DNA of 64,000 nt, from contig NC_079881.1 of assembly GCF_029227915.1 (NCBI RefSeq), positions 31,969,501 to 32,033,500 of the forward strand. The letters are read 5' to 3'. Under the pieces are notes generated by a model, which was given only the letters and a program-made list of their open reading frames with translations, was not told the origin of the DNA and ran no database searches. Positions 25,150-36,848 of this stretch are shown here, piece by piece. The DNA comes from Hydractinia symbiolongicarpus (Eukaryota > Cnidaria > Hydrozoa > Anthoathecata > Hydractiniidae). Numbering within the stretch: position 1 is the first letter of the stretch; each line of letters starts with the position of its first letter. The translations under genes and the position numbers were made by a program.

Positions 25150-26640
25150 GCTACCACAGCGCCCAGTGCAATCGCTGAGTTCGGCAACCATGTCAAACTA
25201 AAAAGAATGTTATTTCTTGGAGTCCAGTTGTCTCAATTATAACCTTTATAAGGTCACAGTCCAAAATCAGTTCAATTTAGTCCCATAGTCAATCGTTTCA
25301 CTGTTAAAAACGATGCAAACTAGTAATATGAGAAAAATATCGCTAAATACATCTTGGTACGAATATGTGACGCAACCGTTGTAACTGAAGCGGATTTATA
25401 CCGTTAGAAAGTCAATGAAATGTAGTTTTTGAAACTGTTGCTATTTCTTCAGCGCGCGATAACGGCTAGGATTGGTCCCACAGTAAAAAATGACTTATTT
25501 ACCATAATTTTTAAATGAAGCGCTACCACAGCGCCCAGTGTAATCGCTGAGTTTTGAAAATCACCTCAAATTAAGAAGAATGTTATTTCTTGGAGTCCAA
25601 TTGTCTCATTTATCACATTTATCAGGTCACAGTCCAAAGTTAGATCAATTAAGTGCCACAGTGAATCGTTTCATTGCTAAAAGCGATGCAACCTGGTAAT
25701 ATCAGAAAAATATTACGAAATACATGTTGGTACGAATATGTGACCCAACTGCTGTAACTCAAACGGACTGACACCGTTAGGAAGTCAATGAAATGTAGCT
25801 TTTAAAACTGTCGCTATTTCTTCAGCGCGCGATAACGGCTAGGATTGGTCCCACAGTAAAAAATGACTTATTATTCTAAATTTTTGAATGAAGCGCTACC
25901 ACAGCGCCCAGTGTAATCGCTGAGTTCCGACAATCACCTCAAGTTAAGAAGAATGTTTTTTCTTGGAGTTCAATTGTCTCATTTATCACATTTATCAGGT
26001 CACAGTCCAAAGTTAGTTCAATTAAGTCCCACAGTCAATCGTTTCACCGTTAAAAGCGATGCAACCTAGTAATATCAGATAAATATCGCTAAATACATGT
26101 TGGTACGAATATGTGACCGAACCGTTGTAACTCAAACGGACTGACACTGTTACAACGTCAATGAAATGTAGGTTTTGAAACTGTCGCTACTTCTTCAGCG
26201 GGCGATAACGGATAGGATTGGTCCTACAGTGAAGAATGACTTATTGATCTAAATTTTTAAATGAAGCGCTACCACAGCGCCCAGTGTAATCGCTGAGATT
26301 CGGCAATCACGTCAAATTAAGAAGAATGTTATTTCTTGGAGTCCAATTTTCTCATTTATCACATTTATCAGGTCACAGTCCAAAGTTAGTTCAATTAAGT
26401 CCCACAGTCAATTGTTTCATTGTTAAAAGCGATGCAACCTAGTAATATCAGAAAAATATCACGAAATACATGTTGGTACGAATATGTGACCCAACCGCTG
26501 TAACTCAAACGGACTGACACCGTTAGGAAGTCAATGATATGTACCTTTTGAAACTGTCGCTATTTCTTTAACGCGCGATAACGGCTAGGATTGGTCCCAC
26601 AGTGAAGAATGACTTTTTTGTCTTAATTTTTAAATGAAGC
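25150..26640 (+). repeat. A HOR P-Q-R-U (1491 bp)
   Basis: Units start at 25150, 25522, 25895 and 26268. P, Q and R match the preceding HOR copies. S and T are replaced by a single U unit with GAGATTCGGCAATCACG, CAATTGTTTCATTG, ATGTACCTTTTG and TTTCTTTAACGCGCG. The repeat therefore changes from five to four monomers at this point. Confidence 0.82.
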
Positions 26641-28131
26641 GCTACCACAGCGCCCAGTGCAATCGCTGAGTTCGGCAACCATGTCAAACTAAAAAGAATG
26701 TTATTTCTTGGAGTCCAGTTGTCTCAATTATAACATTTATAAGGTCACAGTCCAAAATCAGTTCAATTTAGTCCCATAGTCAATCGTTTCACTGTTAAAA
26801 ACGATGCAAACTAGTAATATGAGAAAAATATCGCTAAATACATCTTGGTACGAATATGTGACGCAACCGTTGTAACTGAAGCGGATTTATACCGTTAGAA
26901 AGTCAATGAAATGTAGTTTTTGAAACTGTTGCTATTTCTTCAGCGCGCGATAACGGCTAGGATTGGTCCCACAATAAAAAATGACTTATTTACCATAATT
27001 TTTAAATGAAGCGCTACCACAGCGCCCAGTGTAATCGCTGAGTTTTGAAAATCACCTCAAATTAAGAAGAATGTTATTTCTTGGAGTCCAATTGTCTCAT
27101 TTATCACATTTATCAGGTCACAGTCCAAAGTTAGTTCAATTAAGTGCCACAGTCAATCGTTTCATTGTTAAAAGCGATGCAACCTGGTAATATCAGAAAA
27201 ATATTACGAAATACATGTTGGTACGAATATGTGACCCAACCGCTGTAACTCAAACGGACTGACACCGTTAGGAAGTCAATGAAATGTAGCTTTTAAAACT
27301 GTCGCTATTTTTTCAGCGCGCGATAACGGCTAGGATTGGTCCCACAGTAAAAAATGACTTATTATTCTAAATTTTTGAATGAAGCGCTACCACAGCGCCC
27401 AGTGTAATCGCTGAGTTCCGACAATCACCTCAAGTTAAGAAGAATGTTTTTTCTTGGAGTCCAATTGTCTCATTTATCACATTTATCAGGTGACAGTCCA
27501 AAGTTAGTTCAATTAAATCCCACAGTCAATCGTTTCACAGTTAAAAGCGATGCAACCTAGTAATATCAGATAAATATCGCTAAATACATGTTGGTACGAA
27601 TATGTGACCGAACCGTTGTAACTCAAACGGACTGACACTGTTACAACGTCAATGAAATGTAGGTTTTGAAACTGTCGCTACTTCTTCAGCGGGCGATAAC
27701 GGATAGGATTGGTCCTACAGTGAAGAATGACTTATTGATCTAAATTTTTAAATGAAGCGCTACCACAGCGCCCAGTGTAATCGCTGAGATTCGGCAATCA
27801 CGTCAAATTAAGAAGAATGTTATTTCTTGGAGTCCAATTTTCTCATTTATCACATTTATCAGGTCACAGTCCAAAGTTAGTTCAATTAAGTCCCACAGTC
27901 AATCTTTTCACTGTTAAAAGCCACACAACCTAGTAATACCGGAAAAACGTCACGAAAAACATGTTGGTACGAATATGTGACACAACCGTTGTAACTCAAA
28001 CGGATTGAAACTGTTAGAAAGTCAATGAAATGTAGTTTTTGAAACTCTTGCTTTTTCTTCAGCGCGCGCTAACGGCTAGGATTGGTGCCACAGTAAAAAA
28101 TGACTTATTTACCATAATTTTTAAATGAAGC
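26641..28131 (+). repeat. A HOR P-Q-R-U' (1491 bp)
   Basis: Units start at 26641, 27013, 27386 and 27759. The last unit is a hybrid: its front half is U (GAGATTCGGC) and its back half is T (CAATCTTTTCACTG, GGAAAAACGTCACG). The same hybrid occurs at 32047. The block 26268-28131 recurs at 30556-32419. Confidence 0.82.
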
Positions 28132-28877
28132 GCTACCACAGCGCCCAGTGTAATCGCTGAGTTTTGAAAATCACCTCAAATTAAGAAGAATGTTATTTCT
28201 TGGAGTCCAATTGTCTCATTTATCACATTTATCAGGTCACAGTCCAAAGTTAGTTCAATTAAGTGCCACAGTCAATCGTTTCATTGTTAAAAGCGATGCA
28301 ACCTGGTAATATCAGAAAAATATTACGAAATACATGTTGGTACGAATATGTGACCCAACCGCTGTAACTCAAACGGACTGACACCGTTAGGAAGTCAATG
28401 AAATGTAGCTTTTAAAACTGTCGCTATTTTTTCAGCGCGCGATAACGGCTAGGATTGGTCCCACAGTAAAAAATGACTTATTATTCTAAATTTTTGAATG
28501 AAGCGCTACCACAGCGCCCAGTGTAATCGCTGAGTTCCGACAATCACCTCAAGTTAAGAAGAATGTTTTTTCTTGGAGTCCAATTGTCTCATTTATCACA
28601 TTTATCAGGTGACAGTCCAAAGTTAGTTCAATTAAGTCCCACAGTCAATCGTTTCACAGTTAAAAGCGATGCAACCTAGTAATATCAGATAAATATCGCT
28701 AAATACATGTTGGTACGAATATGTGACCGAACCGTTGTAACTCAAACGGACTGACACTGTTACAACGTCAATGAAATGTAGGTTTTGAAACTGTCGCTAC
28801 TTCTTCAGCGGGCGATAACGGATAGGATTGGTCCTACAGTGAAGAATGACTTATTGATCTAAATTTTTAAATGAAGC
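28132..28877 (+). repeat. Extra Q-R pair without P
   Basis: A Q unit at 28132 follows the U' unit directly, joined to an R unit at 28505. The expected P unit is absent, which breaks the register of the four-monomer HOR. Confidence 0.75.
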
Positions 28878-29063
28878 GCTACCACAGCGCACATCTTGGT
28901 ACGAATATGTGACGCAACCGTTGTAACTGAAGCGGATTTATACCGTTAGAAAGTCAATGAAATGTAGTTTTTGAAACTGTCGCTATTTCTTCAGCGCGCG
29001 ATAACGGCTAGGATTGGTCCCACAGTAAAAAATGACTTATTTACCATAATTTTTAAATGAAGC
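28878..29063 (+). repeat. Half-length A monomer (186 bp)
   Basis: GCGCTACCACAGCGC is joined at 28890/28891 directly to ACATCTTGGTACGAATATG, which is the back half of a P unit. Exactly about half a monomer (186 of 372 bp) is missing, and I see no obvious microhomology at the joint. Flanking units are full length. Confidence 0.88.
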
Positions 29064-30183
29064 GCTACCACAGCGCCCAGTGTAATCGCTGAGTTTTGAA
29101 AATCACCTGAAATTAAGAAGAATGTTATTTCTTGGAGTCCAATTGTCTCATTTATCACATTTATCAGGTCACAGTCCAAAGTTAGTTCAATTAAGTGCCA
29201 CAGTCAATCGTTTCATTGTTAAAAGCGATGCAACCTGGTAATATCAGAAAAATATTACGAAATACATGTTGGTACGAATATGTGACCCAACCGCTGTAAC
29301 TCAAACGGACTGACACCGTTAGGAAGTCAATGAAATGTAGCTTTTAAAACTGTCGCTATTTCTTCAGCGCGCGATAACGGCTAGGATTGGTCCCACAGTA
29401 AAAAATGACTTATTATTCTAAATTTTTGAATGAAACGCTACCACAGCGCCCAGTGTAATCGCTGAGTTCCGACAATCACCTCAAGTTAAGAAGAATGTTT
29501 TTTCTTGGAGTCCAATTGTCTCATTTATCACATTTATCAGGTGACAGTCCAAAGTTAGTTCAATTAAGTCCCACAGTCAATCGTTTCACCGTTAAAAGCG
29601 ATGCAACCTAGTAATATCAGATAAATATCGCTAAATACATGTTGGTACGAATATGTGACCGAACCGTTGTAACTCAAACGGACTGACACTGTTACAACGT
29701 CAATGAAATGTAGGTTTTGAAACTGTCGCTATTTCTTCAGCGGGCGATAACGGATAGGATTGGTCCTACAGTGAAGAATGACTTATTTATCTAAATTTTT
29801 AAATGAAGCGCTACCACAGCGCCCAGTGTAATCGCAGAATTCCGGCAATCACGTCAAATTAAGAAGAATGTTATTTCTTGGAGTCCAATTGTCTCATTTA
29901 TCACATTTATCAGGTCACAGTCCAAAGTTAAATCAATTAAGTCCCACAGTCAATCTTTTCACTGTTAAAAGTCACACAACCTAGTAATACCGGAAAAACG
30001 TCACGAAAAACATGTTGGTACGAATATGTGACACAACCGTTGTAACTCAAACGGATTGAAACTGTTAGAAAGTCAATGAAAAGTAGTTTTTGAAACACTT
30101 GCTTTTTCTTCAGTGCGCGCTAACGGCTAGGATTGGTGCCACAGTAAAAAAATGACTTTTTTGTCTTAATTTTTAAATGAAGC
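29064..30183 (+). repeat. Q-R-S/T segment of the A HOR
   Basis: Units at 29064 (Q), 29437 (R) and 29810 continue the HOR order after the half unit. The unit at 29810 begins as S (ATCGCAGAATTCCGG) and ends as T (GGAAAAACGTCACG, GAAACACTTGC), so it is a hybrid that replaces two full units. Confidence 0.72.
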
Positions 30184-30555
30184 GCTACCACAGCGCCCAG
30201 TGCAATCGCTGAGTTCGGCAACCATGTCAAACTAAAAAGAATGTTATTTCTTGGAGTCCAGTTGTCTCAATTATAACCTTTATAAGGTCACAGTCCAAAG
30301 TTAGTTCAATTAAGTCCCACAGTCAATCGTTTCACCGTTAAAAGCGATGCAACCTAGTAATATCAGATAAATATCGCTAAATACATGTTGGTACGAATAT
30401 GTGACCGAACCGTTGTAACTCAAACGGACTGACACTGTTACAACGTCAATGAAATGTAGGTTTTGAAACTGTCGCTACTTCTTCAGCGGGCGATAACGGA
30501 TAGGATTGGTCCTACAGTGAAGAATGACTTATTGATCTAAATTTTTAAATGACGC
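30184..30555 (+). repeat. Chimeric A monomer: P front, R back
   Basis: The first 115 bases or so are P (GAGTTCGGCAACCATG, TCAATTATAACC). From about 30298 the unit changes to R (TTTCACCGTTAAAAGCG, GTGACCGAACCG, GTTACAACGTC). The switch falls in the GGTCACAGTCCAAA segment that both subtypes share, as expected for homologous exchange between subtypes. Confidence 0.78.
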
Positions 30556-32419
30556 GCTACCACAGCGCCCAGTGTAATCGCTGAGATTCGGCAATCACGT
30601 CAAATTAAGAAGAATGTTATTTCTTGGAGTCCAATTTTCTCATTTATCACATTTATCAGGTCACAGTCCAAAGTTAGTTCAATTAAGTCCCACAGTCAAT
30701 TGTTTCATTGTTAAAAGCGATGCAACCTAGTAATATCAGAAAAATATCACGAAATACATGTTGGTATGAATATGTGACCCAACCGCTGTAACTCAAACGG
30801 ACTGACACCGTTAGGAAGTCAATGATATGTACCTTTTGAAACTGTCGCTATTTCTTTAACGCGCGATAACGGCTAGGATTGGTCCCACAGTGAAGAATGA
30901 CTTTTTTGTCTTAATTTTTAAATGAAGCGCTACCACAGCGCCCAGTGCAATCGCTGAGTTCGGCAACCATGTCAAACTAAAAAGAATGTTATTTCTTGGA
31001 GTCCAGTTGTCTCAATTATAACATTTATAAGGTCACAGTCCAAAATCAGTTCAATTTAGTCCCATAGTCAATCGTTTCACTGTTAAAAACGATGCAAACT
31101 AGTAATATGAGAAAAATATCGCTAAATACATCTTGGTACGAATATGTGACGCAACCGTTGTAACTGAAGCGGATTTATACCGTTAGAAAGTCAATGAAAT
31201 GTAGTTTTTGAAACTGTTGCTATTTCTTCAGCGCGCGATAACGGCTAGGATTGGTCCCACAATAAAAAATGATTTATTTACCATAATTTTTAAATGAAGC
31301 GCTACCACAGCGCCCAGTGTAATCGCTGAGTTTTGAAAATCACCTCAAATTAAGAAGAATGTTATTTCTTGGAGTCCAATTGTCTCATTTATCACATTTA
31401 TCAGGTCACAGTCCAAAGTTAGTTCAATTAAGTGCCACAGTCAATCGTTTCATTGTTAAAAGCGATGCAACCTGGTAATATCAGAAAAATATTACGAAAT
31501 ACATGTTGGTACGAATATGTGACCCAACCGCTGTAACTCAAACGGACTGACACCGTTAGGAAGTCAATGAAATGTAGCTTTTAAAACTGTCACTATTTTT
31601 TCAGCGCGCGATAACGGCTAGGATTGGTCCCACAGTAAAAAATGACTTATTATTCTAAATTTTTGAATGAAGCGCTACCACAGCGCCCAGTGTAATCGCT
31701 GAGTTCCGACAATCACCTCAAGTTAAGAAGAATGTTTTTTCTTGGAGTCCAATTGTCTCATTTATCACATTTATCAGGTGACAGTCCAAAGTTAGTTCAA
31801 TTAAGTCCCACAGTCAATCGTTTCACAGTTAAAAGTGATGCAACCTAGTAATATCAGATAAATATCGCTAAATACATGTTGGTACGAATATGTGACCGAA
31901 CCGTTGTAACTCAAACGGACTGACACTGTTACAACGTCAATGAAATGTAGGTTTTGAAACTGTCGCTACTTCTTCAGCGGGCGATAACGGATAGGATTGG
32001 TCCTACAGTGAAGAATGACTTATTGATCTAAATTTTTAAATGAAGCGCTACCACAGCGCCCAGTGTAATCGCTGAGATTCGGCAATCACGTCAAATTAAG
32101 AAGAATGTTATTTCTTGGAGTCCAATTTTCTCATTTATCACATTTATCAGGTCACAGTCCAAAGTTAGTTCAATTAAGTCCCACAGTCAATCTTTTCACT
32201 GTTAAAAGCCACACAACCTAGTAATACCGGAAAAACGTCACGAAAAACATGTTGGTACGAATATGTGACACAACCGTTGTAACTCAAACGGATTGAAACT
32301 GTTAGAATGTCAATGAAATGTAGTTTTTGAAACTCTTGCTTTTTCTTCAGCGCGCGCTAACGGCTAGGATTGGTGCCACAGTAAAAAATGACTTTTTTGT
32401 CTTAATTTTTAAATGAAGC
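30556..32419 (+). repeat. Second copy of the U-P-Q-R-U' block
   Basis: Units start at 30556, 30929, 31301, 31674 and 32047. The block has the same length (1864 bp), unit order and hybrid last unit as 26268-28131, at an offset of 4288 bp. That offset is 11.5 monomers, because the half unit at 28878 lies between the copies. Confidence 0.78.
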
Positions 32420-34283
32420 GCTACCACAGCGCCCAGTGCAATCGCTGAGTTCGGCAACCATGTCAAACTAAAAAGAATGTTATTTCTTGGAGTCCAGTTG
32501 TCTCAATTATAACATTTATAAGGTCACAGTCCAAAATCAGTTCAATTTAGTCCCATAGTCAATCGTTTCACTGTTAAAAACGATGCAAACTAGTAATATG
32601 AGAAAAATATCGCTAAATACATCTTGGTACGAATATGTGACGCAACCGTTGTAACTGAAGCGGATTTATACCGTTAGAAAGTCAATGAAATGTAGTTTTT
32701 GAAACTGTTGCTATTTCTTCAGCGCGCGATAACGGCTAGGATTGGTCCCACAATAAAAAATGACTTATTTACCATAATTTTTAAATGAAGCGCTACCACA
32801 GCGCCCAGTGTAATCGCTGAGTTTTGAAAATCACCTCAAATTAAGAAGAATGTTATTTCTTGGAGTCCAATTGTCTCATTTATCACATTTATCAGGTCAC
32901 AGTCCAAAGTTAGTTCAATTAAGTGCCACAGTCAATCGTTTCATTGTTAAAAGCGATGCAACCTGGTAATATCAGAAAAATATTACGAAATACATGTTGG
33001 TACGAATATGTGACCCAACCGCTGTAACTCAAACGGACTGACACCGTTAGGAAGTCAATGAAATGTAGCTTTTAAAACTGTCGCTATTTTTTCAGCGCGC
33101 GATAACGGCTAGGATTGGTCCCACAGTAAAAAATGACTTATTATTCTAAATTTTTGAATGAAGCGATACCACAGCGCCCAGTGTAATCGCTGAGTTCCGA
33201 CAATCACCTCAAGTTAAGAAGAATGTTTTTTCTTGGAGTCCAATTGTCTCATTTATCACATTTATCAGGTGACAGTCCAAAGTTAGTTCAATTAAGTCCC
33301 ACAGTCAATCGTTTCACAGTTAAAAGCGATGCAACCTAGTAATATCAGATAAATATCGCTAAATACATGTTGGTACGAATATGTGACCGAACCGTTGTAA
33401 CTCAAACGGACTGACACTGTTACAACGTCAATGAAATGTAGGTTTTGAAACTGTCGCTACTTCTTCAGCGGGCGATAACGGATAGGATTGGTCCTACAGT
33501 GAAGAATGACTTATTGATCTAAATTTTTAAATGAAGCGCTACCACAGCGCCCAGTGTAATCGCTGAGATTCGGCAATCACGTCAAATTAAGAAGAATGTT
33601 ATTTCTTGGAGTCCAATTTTCTCATTTATCACATTTATCAGGTCACAGTCCAAAGTTAGTTCAATTAAGTCCCACAGTCAATTGTTTCATTGTTAAAAGC
33701 GATGCAACCTAGTAATATGAGAAAAATATCGCTAAATACATCTTGGTACGAATATGTGACGCAACCGTTGTAACTGAAGCGGATTTATACCGTTAGAAAG
33801 TCAATGAAATGTAGTTTTTGAAACTGTCGCTATTTCTTCAGCGCGCGATAACGGCTAGGATTGGTCCCACAGTAAAAAATGACTTATTTACCATAATTTT
33901 TAAATGAAGCGCTACCACAGCGCCCAGTGTAATCGCTGAGTTCTGAAAATCACCTCAAATTAAGAAGAATGTTATTTCTTGGAGTCCAATTGTCTCATTT
34001 ATCACATTTATCAGGTCACAGTCCAAAGTTAGTTCAATTAAGTCCCACAGTCAATCGTTTCATTGTTAAAAGCGATGCAACCTGGTAATATCAGAAAAAT
34101 ATTACGAAATACATGTTGGTACGAATATGTGACCCAACCGCTGTAACTCAAACGGACTGACACAGTTAGGAAGTCAATGAAATGTAGCTTTTAAAACTGT
34201 CGCTATTTCTTCAGCGCGCGATAACGGCTAGGATTTGTCCCACAGTAAAAAATGACTTATTATTCTAAATTTTTGAATGAAGC
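32420..34283 (+). repeat. P-Q-R-(U/P)-Q segment of the A HOR
   Basis: Units start at 32420, 32792, 33165, 33538 and 33911. The unit at 33538 begins as U (GAGATTCGGC, CAATTGTTTCATTG) and near 33715 becomes P (ATATGAGAAAAATATCGC, ACATCTTGG, GGATTTATACC). The R unit at 33165 has GCGATACC in place of GCGCTACC. Confidence 0.72.
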
Positions 34284-36531
34284 GCTACCACAGCGCCCAG
34301 TGTAATCGCTGAGATTCGGCAATCACGTCAAATTAAGAAGAATGTTATTTCTTGGAGTCCAATTGTCTCATTTATTACATTTATCAGGTCACAGTCCAAA
34401 GTTAGTTCAATTAAGTCCCACAGTCAATTGTTTCATTGTTAAAAGCGATGCAACCTAGTAATATCAGAAAAATATCACGAAATAAATGTTGGTACGAATA
34501 TGTGACCCAACCGCTGTAACTCAAACGGACTGACACCGTTAGGAAGTCAATGAAATGTACCTTTTGAAACTGTCGCTATTTCTTTAACGCGCGATAACGG
34601 CTAGGATTGGTCCCACAGTGAAGAATGACTTATTTATCTAAAATTTTAAATGAAGCGCTACCACAGCGCCTAGTGTAGTCGCTGAGTTCCGGCAATCACG
34701 TCAAATTAAGAAGAATGTTATTTCTTGGAGTCCAATTGTCTCATTTATCACATTTATCAGGTCACAGTCCAAAGTTAGTTCAATTAAGTCCCACAGTCAA
34801 TCGTTTCATTGTTAAAAGCGATGCAACCTGGTAATATCAGAAAAATATTACGAAATAATTGTTGGTACGAATATGTGACCCAACCGCTGTAACTCAAACG
34901 GACTGACACCGTTAGGAAGTCAATGAAATGTAGCTTTTAAAACTGTCGCTATTTCTTCAGCGCGCGATAACGGCTAGGATTGGTCCCACAGTAAAAAATG
35001 ACTTATTATTCTAAATTTTTGAATGAAGCGCTACCACAGCGCCCAGTGTAATCGCTGAGTTCCGACAATCACGTCAAATTAAGAAGAATATTATTTCTTG
35101 GAGTCCAATTGTCTCATTTATCACATTTATCAGATCACAGTCCAAAGTTAGTTCAATTAAGTCCCACAGTCAATTGTTTCATTGTTAAAAGCGATGCAAC
35201 CTAGTAATGTCCGAAAAATATCACGAAATACATGTTGGTACGAATATGTGACCCAACCGCTGTAACTCAAACGGACTGACACCGTTAGGAAGTCAATGAT
35301 ATGTACCTTTTGAAACTGTCGCTATTTCTTTAACGCGCGATAACGGCTAAGATTGGTCCCACAGTGAAGAATGACTTATTTATCTAAAATTTTAAATGAA
35401 GCGCTACCACAGCGCCCAGTGTAGTCGCTGAGTTCCGGCAATCACGTCAAATTAAGAAGAATGTTATTTCTTGGAGTCCAATTGTCTCATTTATCACGCT
35501 TATCAGGTCGCAGTCCAAAGTTAGTTCAATTAAGTCCCACAGTCAATCGTTTCACCGTTAAAAGCGATGCAACCTAGTAATATCAGATAAATATCGCTAA
35601 ATACATGTTGGTACGAATATGTGACCGAACCGTTGTAACTCAAACGGACTGACACTGTTACAACGTCAATGAAATGTAGGTTTTGAAACTGTCGCTACTT
35701 CTTCAGCGGGCGATAACGGATAGCATTGGTCCTACAGTGAAGAATGACTTATTTATCTAAATTTTTAAATGAAGCGCTACGACAGCGCCCAGTGTAATCG
35801 CTGAGATTCGGCAATCACGTCAAATTAAGAAGAATGTTATTTCTTGGAGTCCAATTGTCTCATTTATCACATTTATCAGGTCACAGTCCAAAGTTAGTTC
35901 AATTAAGTCCCACAGTCAATTGTTTCATTGTTAAAAGCGATGCAACCTAGTAATATCAGAAAAATATCACGAAATAAATGTTGGTACGAATATGTGACCC
36001 AACCGCTGTAACTCAAACGGACTGACACCGTTAGGAAGTCAATGAAATGTACCTTTTGAAACTGTCGCTATTTCTTTAACGCGCGATAACGGCTAGGATT
36101 GGTCCCACAGTGAAGAATGACTTATTTATCTAAAATTTTAAATGAAGCGCTACCACAGCGCCCAGTGTAGTCGCTGAGTTCCGGCAATCACGTCAAATTA
36201 AGAAGAATGTTATTTCTTGGAGTCCAATTGTCTCATTTATCACATTTATCAGGTCACAGTCCAAAGTTAGTTCAATTAAGTCCCACAGTCAATTGTTTCA
36301 TTGTTAAAAGCGATGCAACCTAGTAATATCAGAAAAATATCACGAAATAAATGTTGGTACGAATATGTGACCCAACCGCTGTAACTCAAACGGACTGACA
36401 CCGTTAGGAAGTCAATGAAATGTACCTTTTGAAACTGTCGCTATTTCTTTAACGCGCGATAACGGCTAGGATTGGTCCCACAGTGAAGAATGACTTATTT
36501 ATCAAAAATTTTAAATGAAGCGCTACCACAG
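34284..36531 (+). repeat. Mostly alternating two-subtype A stretch beside the A/B junction
   Basis: Six units start at 34284, 34657, 35030, 35403, 35776 and 36149. U-like units (34284, 35030, 35776) alternate with V units that have GTGTAGTCGCTGAGTTCCGG (34657, 35403, 36149). Back halves vary: Q-type in 34657, R-type in 35403, U-type in 36149. This replaces the P-Q-R order to the left. A further V-front unit follows at 36532. Confidence 0.68.
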
Positions 36532-36848
36532 CGCCCAGTGTAGTCGCTGAGTTCCGGCAATCACGTCAAATTAAGAAGAATGTTATTTCTTGGAGTCCAA
36601 TTGTCTCATTTATCACGCTTATCACGTCGCAGTACAAAGTTAGTTCAATTAAATTCCACAGTCAGTCGTTTCATTGTTAAAAGCGATGAAACCTAGTAAT
36701 ATCAGAAAAATATCGCTAAATACATGTTGGTACGAATATGTGACGCAACCGTTGTAAGTGAAGCGGATTGATGCCGTTAGAAAGTCAATGAAATGTAGTT
36801 TTTAAAACTGTAGCTATTTCTTCATTGATCTAATTTTGTAAATAAAGA
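36532..36848 (+). repeat. Hybrid monomer carrying the A/B junction (317 bp)
   Basis: The unit starts as family A (GCTACCACAGCGCCCAGTGT) and ends as family B (TAATTTTGTAAATAAAGAGC). The change is at TTCTTCA/TTGATC (36821-36830). The usual stretch between TTCTTCA and the later TGACTCA is missing (about 43 bp), and TCA is common to both ends, as in a microhomology-joined deletion or a slipped crossover. Orientation is unchanged. Confidence 0.85.

Larger units (their letters stand above)
1..36824 (+). repeat. Satellite family A array (about 370-bp monomer, head to tail)
   Basis: About 100 consecutive monomers all lie in one orientation. I counted units from the GCTACC of GCGCTACCACAGCGC; starts at 1, 374, 747, 1120, 1493 and so on give a spacing of 371-374 bp. 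Diagnostic words recur in almost every unit: GTCACAGTCC, CAATCGTTTCA, AAAGCGATGC, CAACCTAGTAATATCAG, CCAACCGTTG, AAACGGACTGACACCGTT and GGATTGGTCCCACAG. The sequence is AT-rich with short GC-rich islands (GCGCGC, AGCGC). Stop codons are frequent in all frames and no long reading frame exists. Known biology: satellites of this kind usually sit in centromeric, pericentromeric or subtelomeric heterochromatin. Which of these applies here is not visible. I do not recognise the family by name. Confidence 0.97.

Noticed and set aside
28991-29179. A 62-codon minus-strand frame
   Set aside because: It is satellite sequence from one unit into the next, depends on a single base change (CACCTGAAATT for CACCTCAAATT) and is not kept in other Q units.
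1-36824. CRISPR array (regular repeats with spacers)
   Set aside because: The period is about 370 bp, there is no short identical repeat with unique spacers, the spacers are themselves repeats, and no cas-like gene is present.
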